NCBI RefSeq assembly: GCF_009498455.1
Contig: NZ_CP045644.1
Coordinates: forward strand, 4,777,001 to 4,841,000
DNA length: 64,000 bases
Reading direction: 5' to 3'
From: Variovorax paradoxus
Lineage (GTDB): Bacteria; Pseudomonadota; Gammaproteobacteria; Burkholderiales; Burkholderiaceae_C
Shown here: one piece after another, positions 45,324 through 57,061 of the stretch
Position numbering within the stretch: position 1 is the first letter of the stretch
How the letters are laid out: each line of letters begins with the position of its first letter
Notes under the pieces: generated by a model
Seen by the model: only the letters and a program-made list of their open reading frames with translations
The model's database searches: none
Told to the model about the DNA's origin: nothing
Program-made: the position numbers and the translations under genes

Positions 45324-47410
45324 CGTCGCCGCTCGAAAACCAGGTGCGCGACGCGTTCGCGCAGGACGGGGTGCTGTCGCAGGCCGCCGAGCAGTTCCGC
45401 GAGCGCGGCGGCCAGACCGAAATGGCCATGGCCGTGGCCCGCACCATCTCCGACGGCGGCATCCTCGTGGTCGAGGCCGGCACCGGCGTGGGCAAGACTT
45501 TTTCGTACCTCGTGCCCGCGCTGCTGAGCGGCGAGCGCGTGCTGCTCTCGACCGCCACCAAGACCCTGCAGGACCAGCTGTTCGGCCGCGACCTGCCGCG
45601 CCTCGTCGAAGCCTTCGCACTGCCGATACGCACGGCGCTGCTGAAAGGGCGGGGCAGCTACCTGTGCCTGCACCGGCTCGACATGGCGCGCCACGACGCT
45701 TCGCTGCCCGAGCGCGGCAGCCTGCGCACGCTGGCAAAGATCGAGCAGTGGTCGAAAGCCACGCGCACCGGCGACTTGGCTGAGCTGCCGGGGCTCGACG
45801 AACGTTCGCCGTTGATCCCGCTGATCACCTCCACGCGCGAGAACTGCCTGGGCGCGCAATGCCCGCAGTTCAAGTCATGCCACGTCAACCTGGCGCGGCG
45901 CGAGGCGCTGGCGGCCGACATCGTGGTCATCAACCACCATCTGTTCTTTGCCGACCTCGCGGTGCGCGAGACCGGCATGGCTGAGTTGCTGCCGACCGTG
46001 AGCGTCGTCGTGTTCGATGAAGCGCACCAGCTCAACGAAACCGGCGTGCAGTTCCTCGGCGCGCAGCTCGGCAGCGGACAGGCACTCGACTTTGCGCGCG
46101 ACATGCTCGGCGCAGGCCTGCAGCATGCGCGTGGGCTGGTCGACTGGCAGCAGTTGGTGGCGGGCGTCGAACGCGCGGCGCGCGAACTGCGCCTGGTGGT
46201 CGGCAAGCAGTGGCCGGGCGCCAAGCTGCGCTGGATCGGCCCTGCACCCGAGGGCGTGAATGCCGAGGCCTGGCAGGGCGCGCTCGACGACTTGCAAGAC
46301 GCCTTCGTACAGGCCGCCGACGGGCTGGACACGGTGAGCGAAATCTCGCCCGACTTCGTGCGCCTGCACGAGCGCGCGCGCCAGCTTGCCAAACGCACCG
46401 CGCGCTTCGCGCAACCCTGCGAACTCGACTCGGTGCGCTGGGTCGATGTGGGCACGCAGCTGCGCCTGATCGAGTCGCCGCTCGACATCGCCGATGCAAT
46501 GCGCAAGCGGGTGCTCAAGCTGACCGACGAGCCTGTGGAGTCCGACTTGCCATACGGGGATGAAGGCGATGACGACGAAGACCCCGAGCACGGCGCCGTC
46601 CCGCCGCCACCGCAGGAAGACAGCCGCCGCGCCTGGGTGTTCACCTCCGCCACGCTGGGCGACGACCCCACGCTGCGCTGGTTCACCGAGCCCTGCGGCC
46701 TGCGCGACGCCGAAGTGTTGCGCGTGCAGAGTCCGTTCGATTACGCCTCGCAGGCAGCGATCTACGTGCCGCGGGCTTTTCCGAAGCCCAACGATCCCAC
46801 GCACAGCCAGCAGGTGGCCAAGCTGGCCGCACACGGTGCCGCCGAACTCGGCGGGCGCACACTGGTGCTCACCACCACGCTGCGCGCGCTGCGCACCATC
46901 GGCGACGCGATGCGCCAGCAGTTCGAGCTGCTCCAGACGGAGGCGCGGCCCGAGGTGCTGGTGCAGGGCGAGCTGCCCAAGCGCGTGCTCATGGACCGCT
47001 TCCGCGAAGGCGCGAGCAACGGGCGCGCAGGCTGCGTGCTGGTCGCGTCGGCGTCGTTCTGGGAAGGCTTCGATGCGCCGGGTGACGCGCTGCAGTTCGT
47101 CGTTATCGACAAGCTGCCGTTCCCGCCGCCCAACGACCCGCTGGTGGAGGCCCGCTCGCAGCGGCTCGAAGCGCAGGGGCGCAGTTCGTTCAGCGATTAC
47201 TCGCTGCCCGAAGCGGCCGTGGCATTGAAACAGGGAGCGGGGCGCCTCATTCGCCGTGAAACCGACAGCGGCGTCCTCGCGATCTGCGACACGCGCCTCG
47301 TGGCGATGGGCTATGGCCGGCGGCTGCTGGCGGCGTTGCCGCCGATGCGCCGGCTGGAAACCGAAGCGGATTTCGAGAGCGCGATCGACGCGCTCAAGAA
47401 ACCTTACTGA
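45320..47410 (+). CDS. DinG/YoaA-type Fe-S ATP-dependent DNA helicase
   Basis: The 696-residue superfamily 2 helicase has Walker A in EAGTGVGKT (about residue 53), DEAH in VVFDEAHQ (about 233), and C-terminal motifs including SASFWEGFD and the QGAGRLIRRETD motif VI. Four cysteines (about 115, 175, 180 and 186, in YLCLHRL, ENCLGAQCPQFKSC) fit the iron-sulfur domain of the XPD/DinG group. Such enzymes unwind DNA at replication-stress structures. It starts at a GTG overlapping the DUF465 stop. An acidic low-complexity loop (about 405-430, DEGDDDEDPE) is inserted between the helicase domains. It is convergent with bamD. Confidence 0.92.
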   Translation: MTSPLENQVRDAFAQDGVLSQAAEQFRERGGQTEMAMAVARTISDGGILVVEAGTGVGKTFSYLVPALLSGERVLLSTATKTLQDQLFGRDLPRLVEAFALPIRTALLKGRGSYLCLHRLDMARHDASLPERGSLRTLAKIEQWSKATRTGDLAELPGLDERSPLIPLITSTRENCLGAQCPQFKSCHVNLARREALAADIVVINHHLFFADLAVRETGMAELLPTVSVVVFDEAHQLNETGVQFLGAQLGSGQALDFARDMLGAGLQHARGLVDWQQLVAGVERAARELRLVVGKQWPGAKLRWIGPAPEGVNAEAWQGALDDLQDAFVQAADGLDTVSEISPDFVRLHERARQLAKRTARFAQPCELDSVRWVDVGTQLRLIESPLDIADAMRKRVLKLTDEPVESDLPYGDEGDDDEDPEHGAVPPPPQEDSRRAWVFTSATLGDDPTLRWFTEPCGLRDAEVLRVQSPFDYASQAAIYVPRAFPKPNDPTHSQQVAKLAAHGAAELGGRTLVLTTTLRALRTIGDAMRQQFELLQTEARPEVLVQGELPKRVLMDRFREGASNGRAGCVLVASASFWEGFDAPGDALQFVVIDKLPFPPPNDPLVEARSQRLEAQGRSSFSDYSLPEAAVALKQGAGRLIRRETDSGVLAICDTRLVAMGYGRRLLAALPPMRRLETEADFESAIDALKKPY

Positions 47411-47449
47411 GATCTACCGAAGTGACCGAAGTGGTCGGCTGGCTCTGGA

Positions 47450-48259
47450 TTACCAGAGCTTCCACCATGGATCGTCCTTGCCCTTGAAGCCGTTGGCCAG
47501 GTAGGAGCTCTTCGGGTAGTTGGTGGTCAGCACGCGCTGCGCATCGTCGCGCAGGTCCTTCATGCCGAGTGCGTCGTACGACTTCACCATGATGTACAGG
47601 GCTTCTTCGAGCGCCGGCACTTCGCGGTAGTCGGCCAGCGCGATCTGTGCCCGGTTGATGGCCGCCAGGTAGGCGCCACGCGAGTAGTAATAGCGCGCCA
47701 CGTGAACTTCGTACTGCGCGAGCGAGTTCACGATGTAGTTCATGCGCTGGCGCGCGTCGGGCGCGTAGCGCGATTCGGGGAAGCGCGTCACGAGGTCGCG
47801 GAAGGATTCGAACGATTCCTTGGCAGCCTTCTGGTCGCGCTCGGACAGGTCCTGGCGCGTCAGGAACGCGAACATGCCCAGGTCGTCGTTGAAGTTGATC
47901 ACGCCCTTCAGGTAGAGCGCGTAGTCGAACGCCGGGCTGGCCGGGTGCAGCTTCATGAAGCGGTCGAGCGTGGCGATGGCGTTGGCTTTTTCGCCTGCCT
48001 TGTGCTGGGCGTAGGCCTTCTCAAGCTGGGCCTGCTGGGCCAGCGGCGTGCCGGCGGCACGGCCTTCGAGCTTCTCGTACAGCGGCACCGCCTTGTCGTA
48101 GGCGCCGGAGCCGACTTCGTCCTTGGCTTCCGAGTAGATGCGGTTGGGGCTCCAGTTCGCGGTCTTGTCTTCCTTGGTGGTGGAACCACAGCCGGCGACG
48201 AGAAGGGCCGCCGCGCTGAGCGCGATCCAGGCAGGGACCGATAATTTGGCGCGAAACAT
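47450..48259 (-). CDS. bamD: Outer membrane assembly lipoprotein BamD
   Basis: The 269-residue lipoprotein has a signal peptide with lipobox LVAGC (Cys about 24) and tetratricopeptide-like helices (AKDEVGSGAYDKAVPLYEKL; FPESRYAPDARQRM). BamD is the essential lipoprotein partner of BamA in outer-membrane protein folding. ATG 48259 is preferred because it gives a compact signal peptide. It is divergent from rluD with starts 14 bp apart, as in many Gram-negative genomes. Confidence 0.96.
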   Translation of the reverse strand: MFRAKLSVPAWIALSAAALLVAGCGSTTKEDKTANWSPNRIYSEAKDEVGSGAYDKAVPLYEKLEGRAAGTPLAQQAQLEKAYAQHKAGEKANAIATLDRFMKLHPASPAFDYALYLKGVINFNDDLGMFAFLTRQDLSERDQKAAKESFESFRDLVTRFPESRYAPDARQRMNYIVNSLAQYEVHVARYYYSRGAYLAAINRAQIALADYREVPALEEALYIMVKSYDALGMKDLRDDAQRVLTTNYPKSSYLANGFKGKDDPWWKLW

Positions 48260-48273
48260 CACATACGGCTTTC

Positions 48274-49299
48274 GTGAAACAGTTGCCCTCAATTATATCG
48301 ACCGACCCCCTGACCGATCCTCCGGAAGGGCCTGAAGCTGAAGAGGGCGCCGATCTCGCGGAGCCGAGCGAGCTGCGGCCCTTCGCGATCGATCAGGCGC
48401 AGCACGGCCAGCGGCTCGATCGCGCGCTGGCCGCCCTGGTGCCGGAGTTTTCGCGCAGTTACCTTCAGCAACTCATCGAGGCCGGCGCCGTCGAGCTGCA
48501 AGGGCGCACGCTCACCAAGGTGTCTGCCACGGTGCGCGTCGGGCAGTCGGGGCGCATCGAGTTGCGGCCCACGCCCCAGAGCCAGGCCTTCCGGCCCGAG
48601 GCGATGGACCTGGTCACCGTCCATGAAGACGAGCACCTGCGGATCATCGACAAGCCGGCCGGCCTGGTGGTGCACCCGGCGCCCGGCCACTGGAGCGGCA
48701 CGCTGCTGAACGGACTGCTGGCGCTCGACCCGAAGGCCGTGCTGCTGCCGCGCGCGGGCATCGTGCACCGCCTCGACCGCGACACCAGCGGCCTGATGGT
48801 GGTGGCGCGCACGCGGGCCGCGATGGACGCCATGGTGGCGCTGATCGCCGCGCGCGACGTGAAGCGGCAGTACCTGGCGATGGGGCACAAGGCCTGGGAA
48901 GGCGCGGCGGCCCGCCAGGTCGATGCGCCGATCGGCCGCGATCCGCGCAACCGGCTGCGCATGGCCGTGGTCGACCTGGAGCGCCACGCGGGCAAGACCG
49001 CACGCACGCTGATCGAGCGGCTCGACAGCCACACCGAGGGCTGCGCGGTGCGCTGCACGCTCGAAACTGGCCGCACCCACCAGATCCGCGTGCACATGGC
49101 GTCGATTGGTCATCCACTGGTCGGCGATGCGCTCTATGGCGGCGCGCCCGCGGTGGGGCTGTCGCGGCAGGCGCTGCATGCGTTCCGGCTGGCGTTCGTG
49201 CATCCCGTCACGCAGCAGCCGATGGAGTTCCGCTCGCCGCCGCCGCCCGATCTGGCCCAGGCTTTGCAGACCTGGGGGCTGGATTACAATCGCGCCTGA
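48274..49299 (+). CDS. rluD: 23S rRNA pseudouridine(1911/1915/1917) synthase RluD
   Basis: The 341-residue protein has an acidic N-terminal extension (about 1-38), an S4 RNA-binding domain (about 45-105, [19 protein letters not shown]) and the RluA-type catalytic domain with the Asp of [12 protein letters not shown]. It modifies helix 69 of 23S rRNA, important for ribosome assembly. Start is GTG 48274. The acidic head precedes the canonical start and could be trimmed if another start is used. Confidence 0.95.
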   Translation: MKQLPSIISTDPLTDPPEGPEAEEGADLAEPSELRPFAIDQAQHGQRLDRALAALVPEFSRSYLQQLIEAGAVELQGRTLTKVSATVRVGQSGRIELRPTPQSQAFRPEAMDLVTVHEDEHLRIIDKPAGLVVHPAPGHWSGTLLNGLLALDPKAVLLPRAGIVHRLDRDTSGLMVVARTRAAMDAMVALIAARDVKRQYLAMGHKAWEGAAARQVDAPIGRDPRNRLRMAVVDLERHAGKTARTLIERLDSHTEGCAVRCTLETGRTHQIRVHMASIGHPLVGDALYGGAPAVGLSRQALHAFRLAFVHPVTQQPMEFRSPPPPDLAQALQTWGLDYNRA

Positions 49300-49427
49300 C
49301 GGCCCGAGGGCCGCGCCGGCCACCCGATGCCGGCCTTGCGTTGCACTCGCCGCGTGCCGGCAACGCCTACCCCTTCCATCCATCTGAACAAGCGTCGCCA
49401 GGCGCCTTTTTCCGGATAACGCGAACC

Positions 49428-50369
49428 ATGAATACGGCGGATGCCAAGCGCATTCTCGAAACCGCCTTGATCTGTTCGAGCCAGCCGCTGCCGGTGCGCG
49501 ACATGCGTGTGCTGTTCGACGACGAGCTGGGTGTGGACACCATCAAGGTGCTGTTGCTCGAACTGCAGGAAGACTGGGCGCAACGCGGCCTGGAGCTGGT
49601 GAGCGTCGGCAGCGGCTGGCGTTTCCAGAGCCGGCCCGAGATGCGCGATGCCCTCGATCGCCTGCATCCCGAGAAGCCGCCGCGCTACACGCGTGCCGCC
49701 CTCGAGACGCTGGCCATCATTGCCTACCGGCAGCCGGCCACGCGCGGCGACATGGAAGACATCCGCGGCGTCACGATCAACTCCCTGATCCTCAAGCAGC
49801 TCGAAGACCGCGGCTGGGTCGAGGTGATCGGCCACCGCGAAACGGTCGGCCGGCCCGCGCTCTACGCGACGACCCGCCAGTTTCTCGACGACCTTGGGCT
49901 GGCCTCGCTGGACCAGTTGCCGCTGGTGGAAACGCCCGCGCAGCAGGCGGCGCTGGTCGATGCACTGCAGCAGGCCTCGGGCGACCAGCCGGGACTGCCG
50001 ATGGATGTCGACGCGGCGGAAGACGCCGTGGCCGAATCCGCAGACGCCGCCGTGCGCGTGACCGAAGAGGGCGTGCAGCCCGAACTCGACATGGTCGATG
50101 CGCCGCCCGAGTCGGCTGAGCTGGCCGAGGTCGTTTCGACCGATGCGGCGGAGTTTGCCGAAGAGGTGGTGGCGATCACCGGGGGCGACGAAGCCGTCGA
50201 GCCCGTAGATGAAGCGCCCCAGGCGTCCGAGCCAGAAGCCGGCAAGTTGCCCGCCGACCCCGAAGGGGCCATCGCGCCCGAAGAACCCCCATCCGACGTC
50301 CCGTCCCCCGCAGCGGACGAGGCCGATCCCCACGATCCCCACGCTGTTTCTCCCGGAAAAACCCCATGA
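49428..50369 (+). CDS. scpB: Segregation and condensation protein ScpB, with acidic C-terminal extension
   Basis: ScpB binds ScpA and SMC in the chromosome condensin. The first about 185 residues hold the two winged-helix domains ([55 protein letters not shown]). Residues about 190-313 are an Ala/Glu/Asp/Pro-rich, presumably disordered tail not found in short homologues. ATG 49428 is the family start. The stop overlaps the rluB start (ATGA). No scpA gene is adjacent on the left. Confidence 0.93.
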   Translation: MNTADAKRILETALICSSQPLPVRDMRVLFDDELGVDTIKVLLLELQEDWAQRGLELVSVGSGWRFQSRPEMRDALDRLHPEKPPRYTRAALETLAIIAYRQPATRGDMEDIRGVTINSLILKQLEDRGWVEVIGHRETVGRPALYATTRQFLDDLGLASLDQLPLVETPAQQAALVDALQQASGDQPGLPMDVDAAEDAVAESADAAVRVTEEGVQPELDMVDAPPESAELAEVVSTDAAEFAEEVVAITGGDEAVEPVDEAPQASEPEAGKLPADPEGAIAPEEPPSDVPSPAADEADPHDPHAVSPGKTP

Positions 50370-52228
50370 GCTCATCCGACACCGACGACGCAGCGAAGCT
50401 GCCGGTCGAACCCGAAGTCAAGAAGCGGAAGCGGACAGCCACGCCCAAGCAGGCGACGGAAGTTGCGGTTGAATCCGTGGTTGCGCCCGCAGAGGCAGCA
50501 GGGGCCGAGGCCGAAGCAGCGCCGAAGAAGCCGCGTGCGCCCCGCAAGAAGAAGGCGGTCGAGGTTCCGGCTGCCGATGAGCAATTGCAGAGTGCGGCGG
50601 AAGTCGCTCCTGCGGCCGAAGCTCCCGCGGCGGTGGAGCCCGATGTGGCGCCCGTGGTTGCCAAAGCCGCGACGGCCGACGAAGACGAGCCCGCACCGGT
50701 CGAAACGAAGCGTCCCCAGGCGTCCGATCAGGACGACGACCGCGCGGACGATGATGAAGACGACGAGGAAGACGAGCCCGACGAAGAGGAAGACGACCTC
50801 GACCGTGCCCGTCGCGCCGCCGAGCGCGAGCAGCGCAACGCGCTGCCGCCCGAGCCGATCCGCTTCTCCGACGTCATTTCCGGCCAGTTCGATGCCGACG
50901 AAGAAAGCCCCGAGGTGCCGCCGCTCAAGCGCGTGCTGCTGCCCGAGGCCGATTCACCCAAGCTGCACAAGGTGCTGGCACAGGCCGGTCTCGGTTCGCG
51001 CCTCGAGATGGAGCAACTGATCCTGCAGGGCCGCATCTCGGTCAACAACGAGCCGGCCCACATCGGCCAGCGCATCCAGTACGGCGACCAGGTCAAGATC
51101 AACGGCAAGCCGATCCGCTACCGCATCGCTCCGCCGCCGCCGCGCGTGATCGCGTACCACAAGCCCGTGGGCGAGGTGGTCACGCACGACGACCCGCAAA
51201 ACCGCCCGACGGTGTTCCGCAAGCTGCCGCGACTGCAGCAGGGCAAGTGGCAGTCGGTCGGCCGGCTCGACCTGAACACCGAAGGCCTGTTGCTGTTCAG
51301 CAGCTCCGGCGACCTGGCCAACCAGCTCATGCACCCACGCTTCGGCCTGGAGCGCGAGTACGCGGTGCGCGTGCTGGGCGCGCTCACCGCCGAAGAAAAG
51401 AAAAAGCTGATCGAAGGCGTGCGCCTGGACGACGGCATGGCGCAGTTCGGCACCATCGAAGACGGCGGCGGCGAAGGCTCCAACTGCTGGTACCGCGTGA
51501 CCATTTCCGAAGGCCGCAACCGCGAAGTGCGTCGCCTGTTCGAGTCGGTGGGCCACGCGGTCAGCCGACTCATCCGCATCCGCTACGGCGCGATGGTGCT
51601 GCCGCGCGGCCTCAAGCGCGGCGCCTGGATGGAACTCGACGAGCGCGACATCCAGGCGCTGTTCCAGGCCTCCGGCGGCGCGCAGGCGCGACCGGCGGGT
51701 CCGCAGCAGCAACGCGGCCCCGGTGGCCCGGAGGGCGGCGGTCGCAACGGTCGGAACAAGAAGCGCCGTGGCAACAACAACAACCGCAACGGCAACAACG
51801 CCGGCGGCATGGGCGGCGGTCAGCCGCGTGAAGCACGCGGCGAAGCACCGATCCCGAGCCCGTTGGGCGACGGTCGTCCGCCGCGCGGCGAGCGCGGAGG
51901 ACGCGGTGGCCCGAACCGGGGCGGCGGCAATGGCGGTCCGCCGCAGCAACAAGGGCGCCGCGGCAACGCAGGCCCCGGCAACCGTCAGGGCGGCCAGGGG
52001 CAAGGGCAGGGCGGCGGTGGCAATCGGGCGCCAGGTGGCGGCGGTGGTGGCGGCGCTGCGAACCAGCCCGATCCGATGAAGACGTCGGTCGGCTACATCG
52101 GTGCCGACAGCTTCTCGCGCCAGCGCAAGGAACAGCGCGGCGGTCCGGGACGTCGCGGCGGTGGTGGGGGTTCGCAAGGCGGTGGCGGCTTCGGTGGCCC
52201 GGCCGGCAGCCGCCGCCGCGGACGCTGA
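50366..52228 (+). CDS. rluB: 23S rRNA pseudouridine(2605) synthase RluB with long low-complexity ends
   Basis: The catalytic part about residues 185-440 has an S4 domain ([20 protein letters not shown]), then the RsuA/RluB-type core with the active Asp in [15 protein letters not shown] and a [13 protein letters not shown] motif. The N-terminal about 180 residues are Lys/Ala- then Asp/Glu-rich. The C-terminal about 170 residues are Gly/Asn/Arg/Gln-rich ([20 protein letters not shown]) like RGG RNA-binding tails. It pseudouridylates the peptidyl-transferase region of 23S rRNA. Both ends are disordered by composition. It overlaps scpB by 4 bp. Confidence 0.93.
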   Translation: MSSSDTDDAAKLPVEPEVKKRKRTATPKQATEVAVESVVAPAEAAGAEAEAAPKKPRAPRKKKAVEVPAADEQLQSAAEVAPAAEAPAAVEPDVAPVVAKAATADEDEPAPVETKRPQASDQDDDRADDDEDDEEDEPDEEEDDLDRARRAAEREQRNALPPEPIRFSDVISGQFDADEESPEVPPLKRVLLPEADSPKLHKVLAQAGLGSRLEMEQLILQGRISVNNEPAHIGQRIQYGDQVKINGKPIRYRIAPPPPRVIAYHKPVGEVVTHDDPQNRPTVFRKLPRLQQGKWQSVGRLDLNTEGLLLFSSSGDLANQLMHPRFGLEREYAVRVLGALTAEEKKKLIEGVRLDDGMAQFGTIEDGGGEGSNCWYRVTISEGRNREVRRLFESVGHAVSRLIRIRYGAMVLPRGLKRGAWMELDERDIQALFQASGGAQARPAGPQQQRGPGGPEGGGRNGRNKKRRGNNNNRNGNNAGGMGGGQPREARGEAPIPSPLGDGRPPRGERGGRGGPNRGGGNGGPPQQQGRRGNAGPGNRQGGQGQGQGGGGNRAPGGGGGGGAANQPDPMKTSVGYIGADSFSRQRKEQRGGPGRRGGGGGSQGGGGFGGPAGSRRRGR

Positions 52229-52380
52229 AAACCAGCCGTCGCAGCGCGGCCTTTCGCGGGGTTTTCACCAATCCCGCAGGTCGCGCCGGTTAAAATCAGA
52301 GGCTTTGTCGACGGGCCGCGAAACAAATTCGCTGCAGTTGTGACAAAACACTTCAAAATCAAAGCTCAGGAAGCACTTCA

Positions 52381-52806
52381 ATGGCTATCGAACGTACCCT
52401 TTCCATCATCAAGCCCGACGCCGTCGCCAAGAACGTCATCGGCAAGATCGTCTCCCGCTTCGAGGCTGCCGGCCTCAAGGTTGTCGCCGCCAAGCTGGTT
52501 CACCTGTCGCGCAACGAAGCCGAGCAGTTCTACTCGGTGCACAAGGAGCGTCCCTTCTTCAAGGACCTCGTCGAGTTCATGATTTCGGGCCCCGTGTTCG
52601 TGCAAGCACTCGAAGGCGAGAACGCCATCGCCAAGAACCGTGACCTGATGGGCGCCACGGACCCGAAGAAGGCAGCCGCCGGCACCATCCGCGCCGACTT
52701 CGCCGACAGCATCGACGCCAACGCCGTTCACGGCTCGGACGCGCCCGAAACGGCTGCCGCCGAAGTCGCTTTCTTCTTCGCCGGCCTCAACGTCTACGCA
52801 CGCTGA
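52381..52806 (+). CDS. ndk: Nucleoside diphosphate kinase
   Basis: The 141-residue enzyme balances nucleoside triphosphate pools. The family signature with catalytic His is present as [15 protein letters not shown] near residues 115-129, and [12 protein letters not shown] opens the protein. A TAAAAT hexamer at 52291-52296 is a possible -10 element. ndk leads a compact run (rlmN, pilW, rodZ, ispG, hisS and beyond). Confidence 0.98.
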   Translation: MAIERTLSIIKPDAVAKNVIGKIVSRFEAAGLKVVAAKLVHLSRNEAEQFYSVHKERPFFKDLVEFMISGPVFVQALEGENAIAKNRDLMGATDPKKAAAGTIRADFADSIDANAVHGSDAPETAAAEVAFFFAGLNVYAR

Positions 52807-52827
52807 AGCCGTTTCTCGCCTGAATTC

Positions 52828-53994
52828 ATGACCACAGCCAATCTGCTCGAATTCGATCTCGACGGGCTGGCTGCGTTCTGCGAAAAACTCGGCGAGAAAA
52901 AATTCCGCGCCACGCAGCTGTTTCGCTGGATCCACCAGCGTGGCGCCAGCGACTTCACCCAGATGACCGATCTGGCGAAGTCGCTTCGCGAGAAACTCGC
53001 GACCACCGCGCGCGTGGAGGCCCTGTCGGTCCTCACGCAGCATGAATCCAAGGACGGCACGATCAAGTGGCTGTTCGACGTCGGCGGCGGTGATGCGGTC
53101 GAGGCCGTGTTCATTCCCGAAGACGACCGCGGCACGCTGTGCGTGTCGTCGCAGGCCGGTTGCGCCGTGGGCTGCCGCTTTTGCTCGACCGGGCATCAGG
53201 GCTTCAGCCGCAACCTCACCACGGGCGAAATCGTCGCCCAGCTCTGGTTTGCCGAGCATTTCCTGCGCAAGCACCTCAAGCGCAACGAGCGCGTCATCTC
53301 CAACGTGGTGATGATGGGCATGGGCGAGCCGCTGCAGAACTACTCGGCGCTGGTGCCCGCATTGCGCACCATGCTCGATGACAACGCCTACGGGCTGTCG
53401 CGCCGCCGTGTCACGGTGTCGACTTCCGGCGTCGTGCCGATGATCGACCGCCTGGGTGCCGATTGCGCCGTCGCCATGGCCGTCTCGCTGCATGCGCCCA
53501 ACGATGCGCTGCGCGATGACCTCGTGCCGCTCAACCGCAAGTACCCGATCGCCGAACTGCTCGAGGCCTGCAAGCGCTACCTCGTGCATGCGCCGCGCGA
53601 TTTCATCACCTTCGAATACTGCATGCTCGACGGCGTCAACGACCAGCCCGAGCACGCGCGTCAGCTGATCGAGCTCGTGCGCAAGCACGACGTCTCGTGC
53701 AAGTTCAACCTGATTCCGTTCAACCCGTTTCCCGCGTCGGGCCTGCTGCGCTCGCCGCAACCGCGTGTGCTGGCCTTTGCCCGCACGCTGAGCGAAGCGG
53801 GCCTCGTGACCACCGTGCGCAAGACGCGCGGTGACGACATCGACGCCGCCTGCGGACAACTCGCCGGCGACGTGAAAGATCGCACCCGTGCGGCCGAGCG
53901 CATGGCCCAGCGCCGTGCGGAGGTGGCCGAGCGCCCCGTCGTGCTGCACCCTCGCGCCAAGATCCCCAAAACAACCGTTCCCCAGGAGCATTGA
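52828..53994 (+). CDS. rlmN: Dual-specificity 23S rRNA/tRNA methyltransferase RlmN (radical SAM)
   Basis: The 388-residue radical SAM enzyme methylates A2503 of 23S rRNA and A37 of some tRNAs. The cluster motif CX3CX2C is at about C112, C116 and C119. Cys about 105 and Cys about 342 match the cysteines used in the methyl-transfer mechanism. An N-terminal helical RNA-binding domain precedes the barrel. The C-terminus has a basic extension ([14 protein letters not shown]). It starts 21 bp after ndk and ends 4 bp before pilW. Confidence 0.97.
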   Translation: MTTANLLEFDLDGLAAFCEKLGEKKFRATQLFRWIHQRGASDFTQMTDLAKSLREKLATTARVEALSVLTQHESKDGTIKWLFDVGGGDAVEAVFIPEDDRGTLCVSSQAGCAVGCRFCSTGHQGFSRNLTTGEIVAQLWFAEHFLRKHLKRNERVISNVVMMGMGEPLQNYSALVPALRTMLDDNAYGLSRRRVTVSTSGVVPMIDRLGADCAVAMAVSLHAPNDALRDDLVPLNRKYPIAELLEACKRYLVHAPRDFITFEYCMLDGVNDQPEHARQLIELVRKHDVSCKFNLIPFNPFPASGLLRSPQPRVLAFARTLSEAGLVTTVRKTRGDDIDAACGQLAGDVKDRTRAAERMAQRRAEVAERPVVLHPRAKIPKTTVPQEH

Positions 53995-53998
53995 CGCA

Positions 53999-54850
53999 AT
54001 GAGCATGGCCTTACCGACGACGACCGCGAGCGTGCAGCGAGTGCTGAGCGCAGGAATCGCGAGCGTCGCCGTGGCGCTTCTTCTCGCGGGCTGCGTCAAC
54101 ACGCGAACCACCACCACCGGGCTTGTCGGCAGCGGAGCCGACAGTGGCGCCCCTGTCGTGACCCACACCGACGAAAACAACCGCCGACGCGCCCGCCTGC
54201 GGATGGAGCTGGCTGCCGGCTACTTCGAACAGGGCCAGACCTCGGTTGCCCTCGAAGAACTCAAGCAGGTGCTGGCCATCGATCCGGGTTACGCCGATGC
54301 CTACAACCTGCGCGGGCTGGTCTACATGCGGCTTGAGGACGCGGCCCAGGCGGAAGACAGCTTCCGCCGCGCGGTCGCGATCAATCCGCGCGACGCCAAC
54401 ACGCGCCACAACTACGGCTGGTTGCTGTGCCAGCAGAACCGCTACGGCGACGCCGCACAGCAGTTCGCCGCGGCACTGGCTGTGCCCAGCTATGCCGACC
54501 GCGCCAAGACGCTCATGACCCAGGGGGTTTGCGAGCTCAAGGCCGGCCAGCGGCAGCAAGCTGAACGCAGCCTGCTGCAGGCCTACGAACTCGACGCCGG
54601 CAATCCGGTGATCGGCTTCAACCTGGCCTCGGTGCTGGCGCAGCGCGAAGAGTGGTCGCGCGCGCAGTTCTACGCTCGCCGTGTCAACAACAGCCCGTCG
54701 GCCAATGCAGAGACGCTCTGGCTGGGCGTCAAGATCGAACGGAAGCTCAACAACCGCGAGGCTGTCGCGCAGCTGGGCGGTCAACTGCAACGACGTTTCC
54801 CTCAATCGCGGGAGGCAATGGCGTACGAGCGCGGGAATTTCAATGACTGA
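53999..54850 (+). CDS. pilW: Type IV pilus biogenesis lipoprotein PilW (PilF-like, TPR)
   Basis: The 283-residue lipoprotein has a signal peptide with lipobox LLAGC (Cys about 32) and tetratricopeptide repeats from about 70 to 265 (ELAAGYFEQGQTSVALEEL, NPRDANTRHNYGWLLCQQNRY). PilF/PilW pilotins help the PilQ secretin reach the outer membrane. Position between rlmN and rodZ is the standard one. The stop overlaps the rodZ start by 8 bp. No other pilus gene is in the window. Confidence 0.92.
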   Translation: MSMALPTTTASVQRVLSAGIASVAVALLLAGCVNTRTTTTGLVGSGADSGAPVVTHTDENNRRRARLRMELAAGYFEQGQTSVALEELKQVLAIDPGYADAYNLRGLVYMRLEDAAQAEDSFRRAVAINPRDANTRHNYGWLLCQQNRYGDAAQQFAAALAVPSYADRAKTLMTQGVCELKAGQRQQAERSLLQAYELDAGNPVIGFNLASVLAQREEWSRAQFYARRVNNSPSANAETLWLGVKIERKLNNREAVAQLGGQLQRRFPQSREAMAYERGNFND

Positions 54851-55765
54851 ACGGGTTTCGGAGTTCGGGACGTCCGCGGCACTGCCGCTGGCAGAGGCCG
54901 ACGTCGCGGAAAAAACGGCCGGCGACATGCTGCGCGAAGCGCGCGAAGCGCATGGCCTGCACATCGAGATGGTGGCCGCGGCGCTCAAGGTGCCGCCGCA
55001 AAAGCTGCTCGCGCTTGAAGCCAACGACATCGCCTCGCTGCCCGACCCCGTCTTTGCGCGGGCCCTCGCCAGCAGCGTGTGCCGCGCACTGCGCGTCGAT
55101 CCGGCGCCGGTGCTCGCCAAGTTGCCGGGCGCCCAGCGCGCACCGCTGGCCGAAACCAATCGGACGCTGAACGCCCGTGTGGTCTCCGACACGCCGCGCT
55201 GGAACGGCGGGCGCTCCGGCGGCCTGCCGTCGCGCGCGCTGCTGACGGTCGTGGTGCTGCTGCTGATCGGCGCCGGCGTGCTGTTCTGGATGCCGCAATC
55301 GGCGTTTGACCAGATCGGCGCTTCCGTTGGCCGACTGACGGCGAAGAACGAGGCCGAGACCATGCCGCCTCCCGATCAGGGCGGGGTCTCGGAGCCTGTG
55401 CCGACGCAGGCCGTGGCCCCGACCGGCCCGGTGGATGCCGCACCGGCTGCTGGTGTCCTGGCCGCCGTGCCGGCCGTCCCGGCCTCTGCGCCCCTGGCGG
55501 CGGTCGCCAACACCAGCACCGCAAGCAGCCAGCAGCTCGTCTTCGTGGCGCGCGAGGAATGCTGGGTCACCGTCACCGAAGCCGGCGGCAAGCAGTTGCT
55601 GCGCCGCAGCCTGCAGGTCGGCGAAACCGTCGGGCTGTCGGGCACGCTGCCGCTGTCCGTGGTGGTGGGGCGAGCATCGGCGGTCGATGTGCAGGTGAAC
55701 GGAAAGCCCTACGATCTGAAGCCTGTCACCCGCGGAGGCGGCGTGGCGCGTTTCGAGGTGAAATC

Positions 55766-55769
<4 letters not shown>
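54843..55769 (+). CDS. rodZ: RodZ-like cytoskeletal membrane protein
   Basis: The 308-residue protein has a cytoplasmic helix-turn-helix domain (about 25-95, [19 protein letters not shown]), a basic-Pro linker, one transmembrane helix (about 131-150), an Ala/Pro-rich periplasmic linker and a DUF4115 beta domain (about 225-305, [17 protein letters not shown]). RodZ links MreB to the membrane and sets rod shape. Its place between pilW and ispG agrees with the E. coli order. Confidence 0.9.
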
Positions 55770-57046
<1,277 letters not shown>

Positions 57047-57061
57047 CACCTCCGCAGACTC

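Noticed and set aside
49300..49427. GC-rich hairpin (CGGCCC/GGGCCG) after rluD as a terminator
   Set aside because: The stem is only 6 bp with almost no loop and no T tract follows it.
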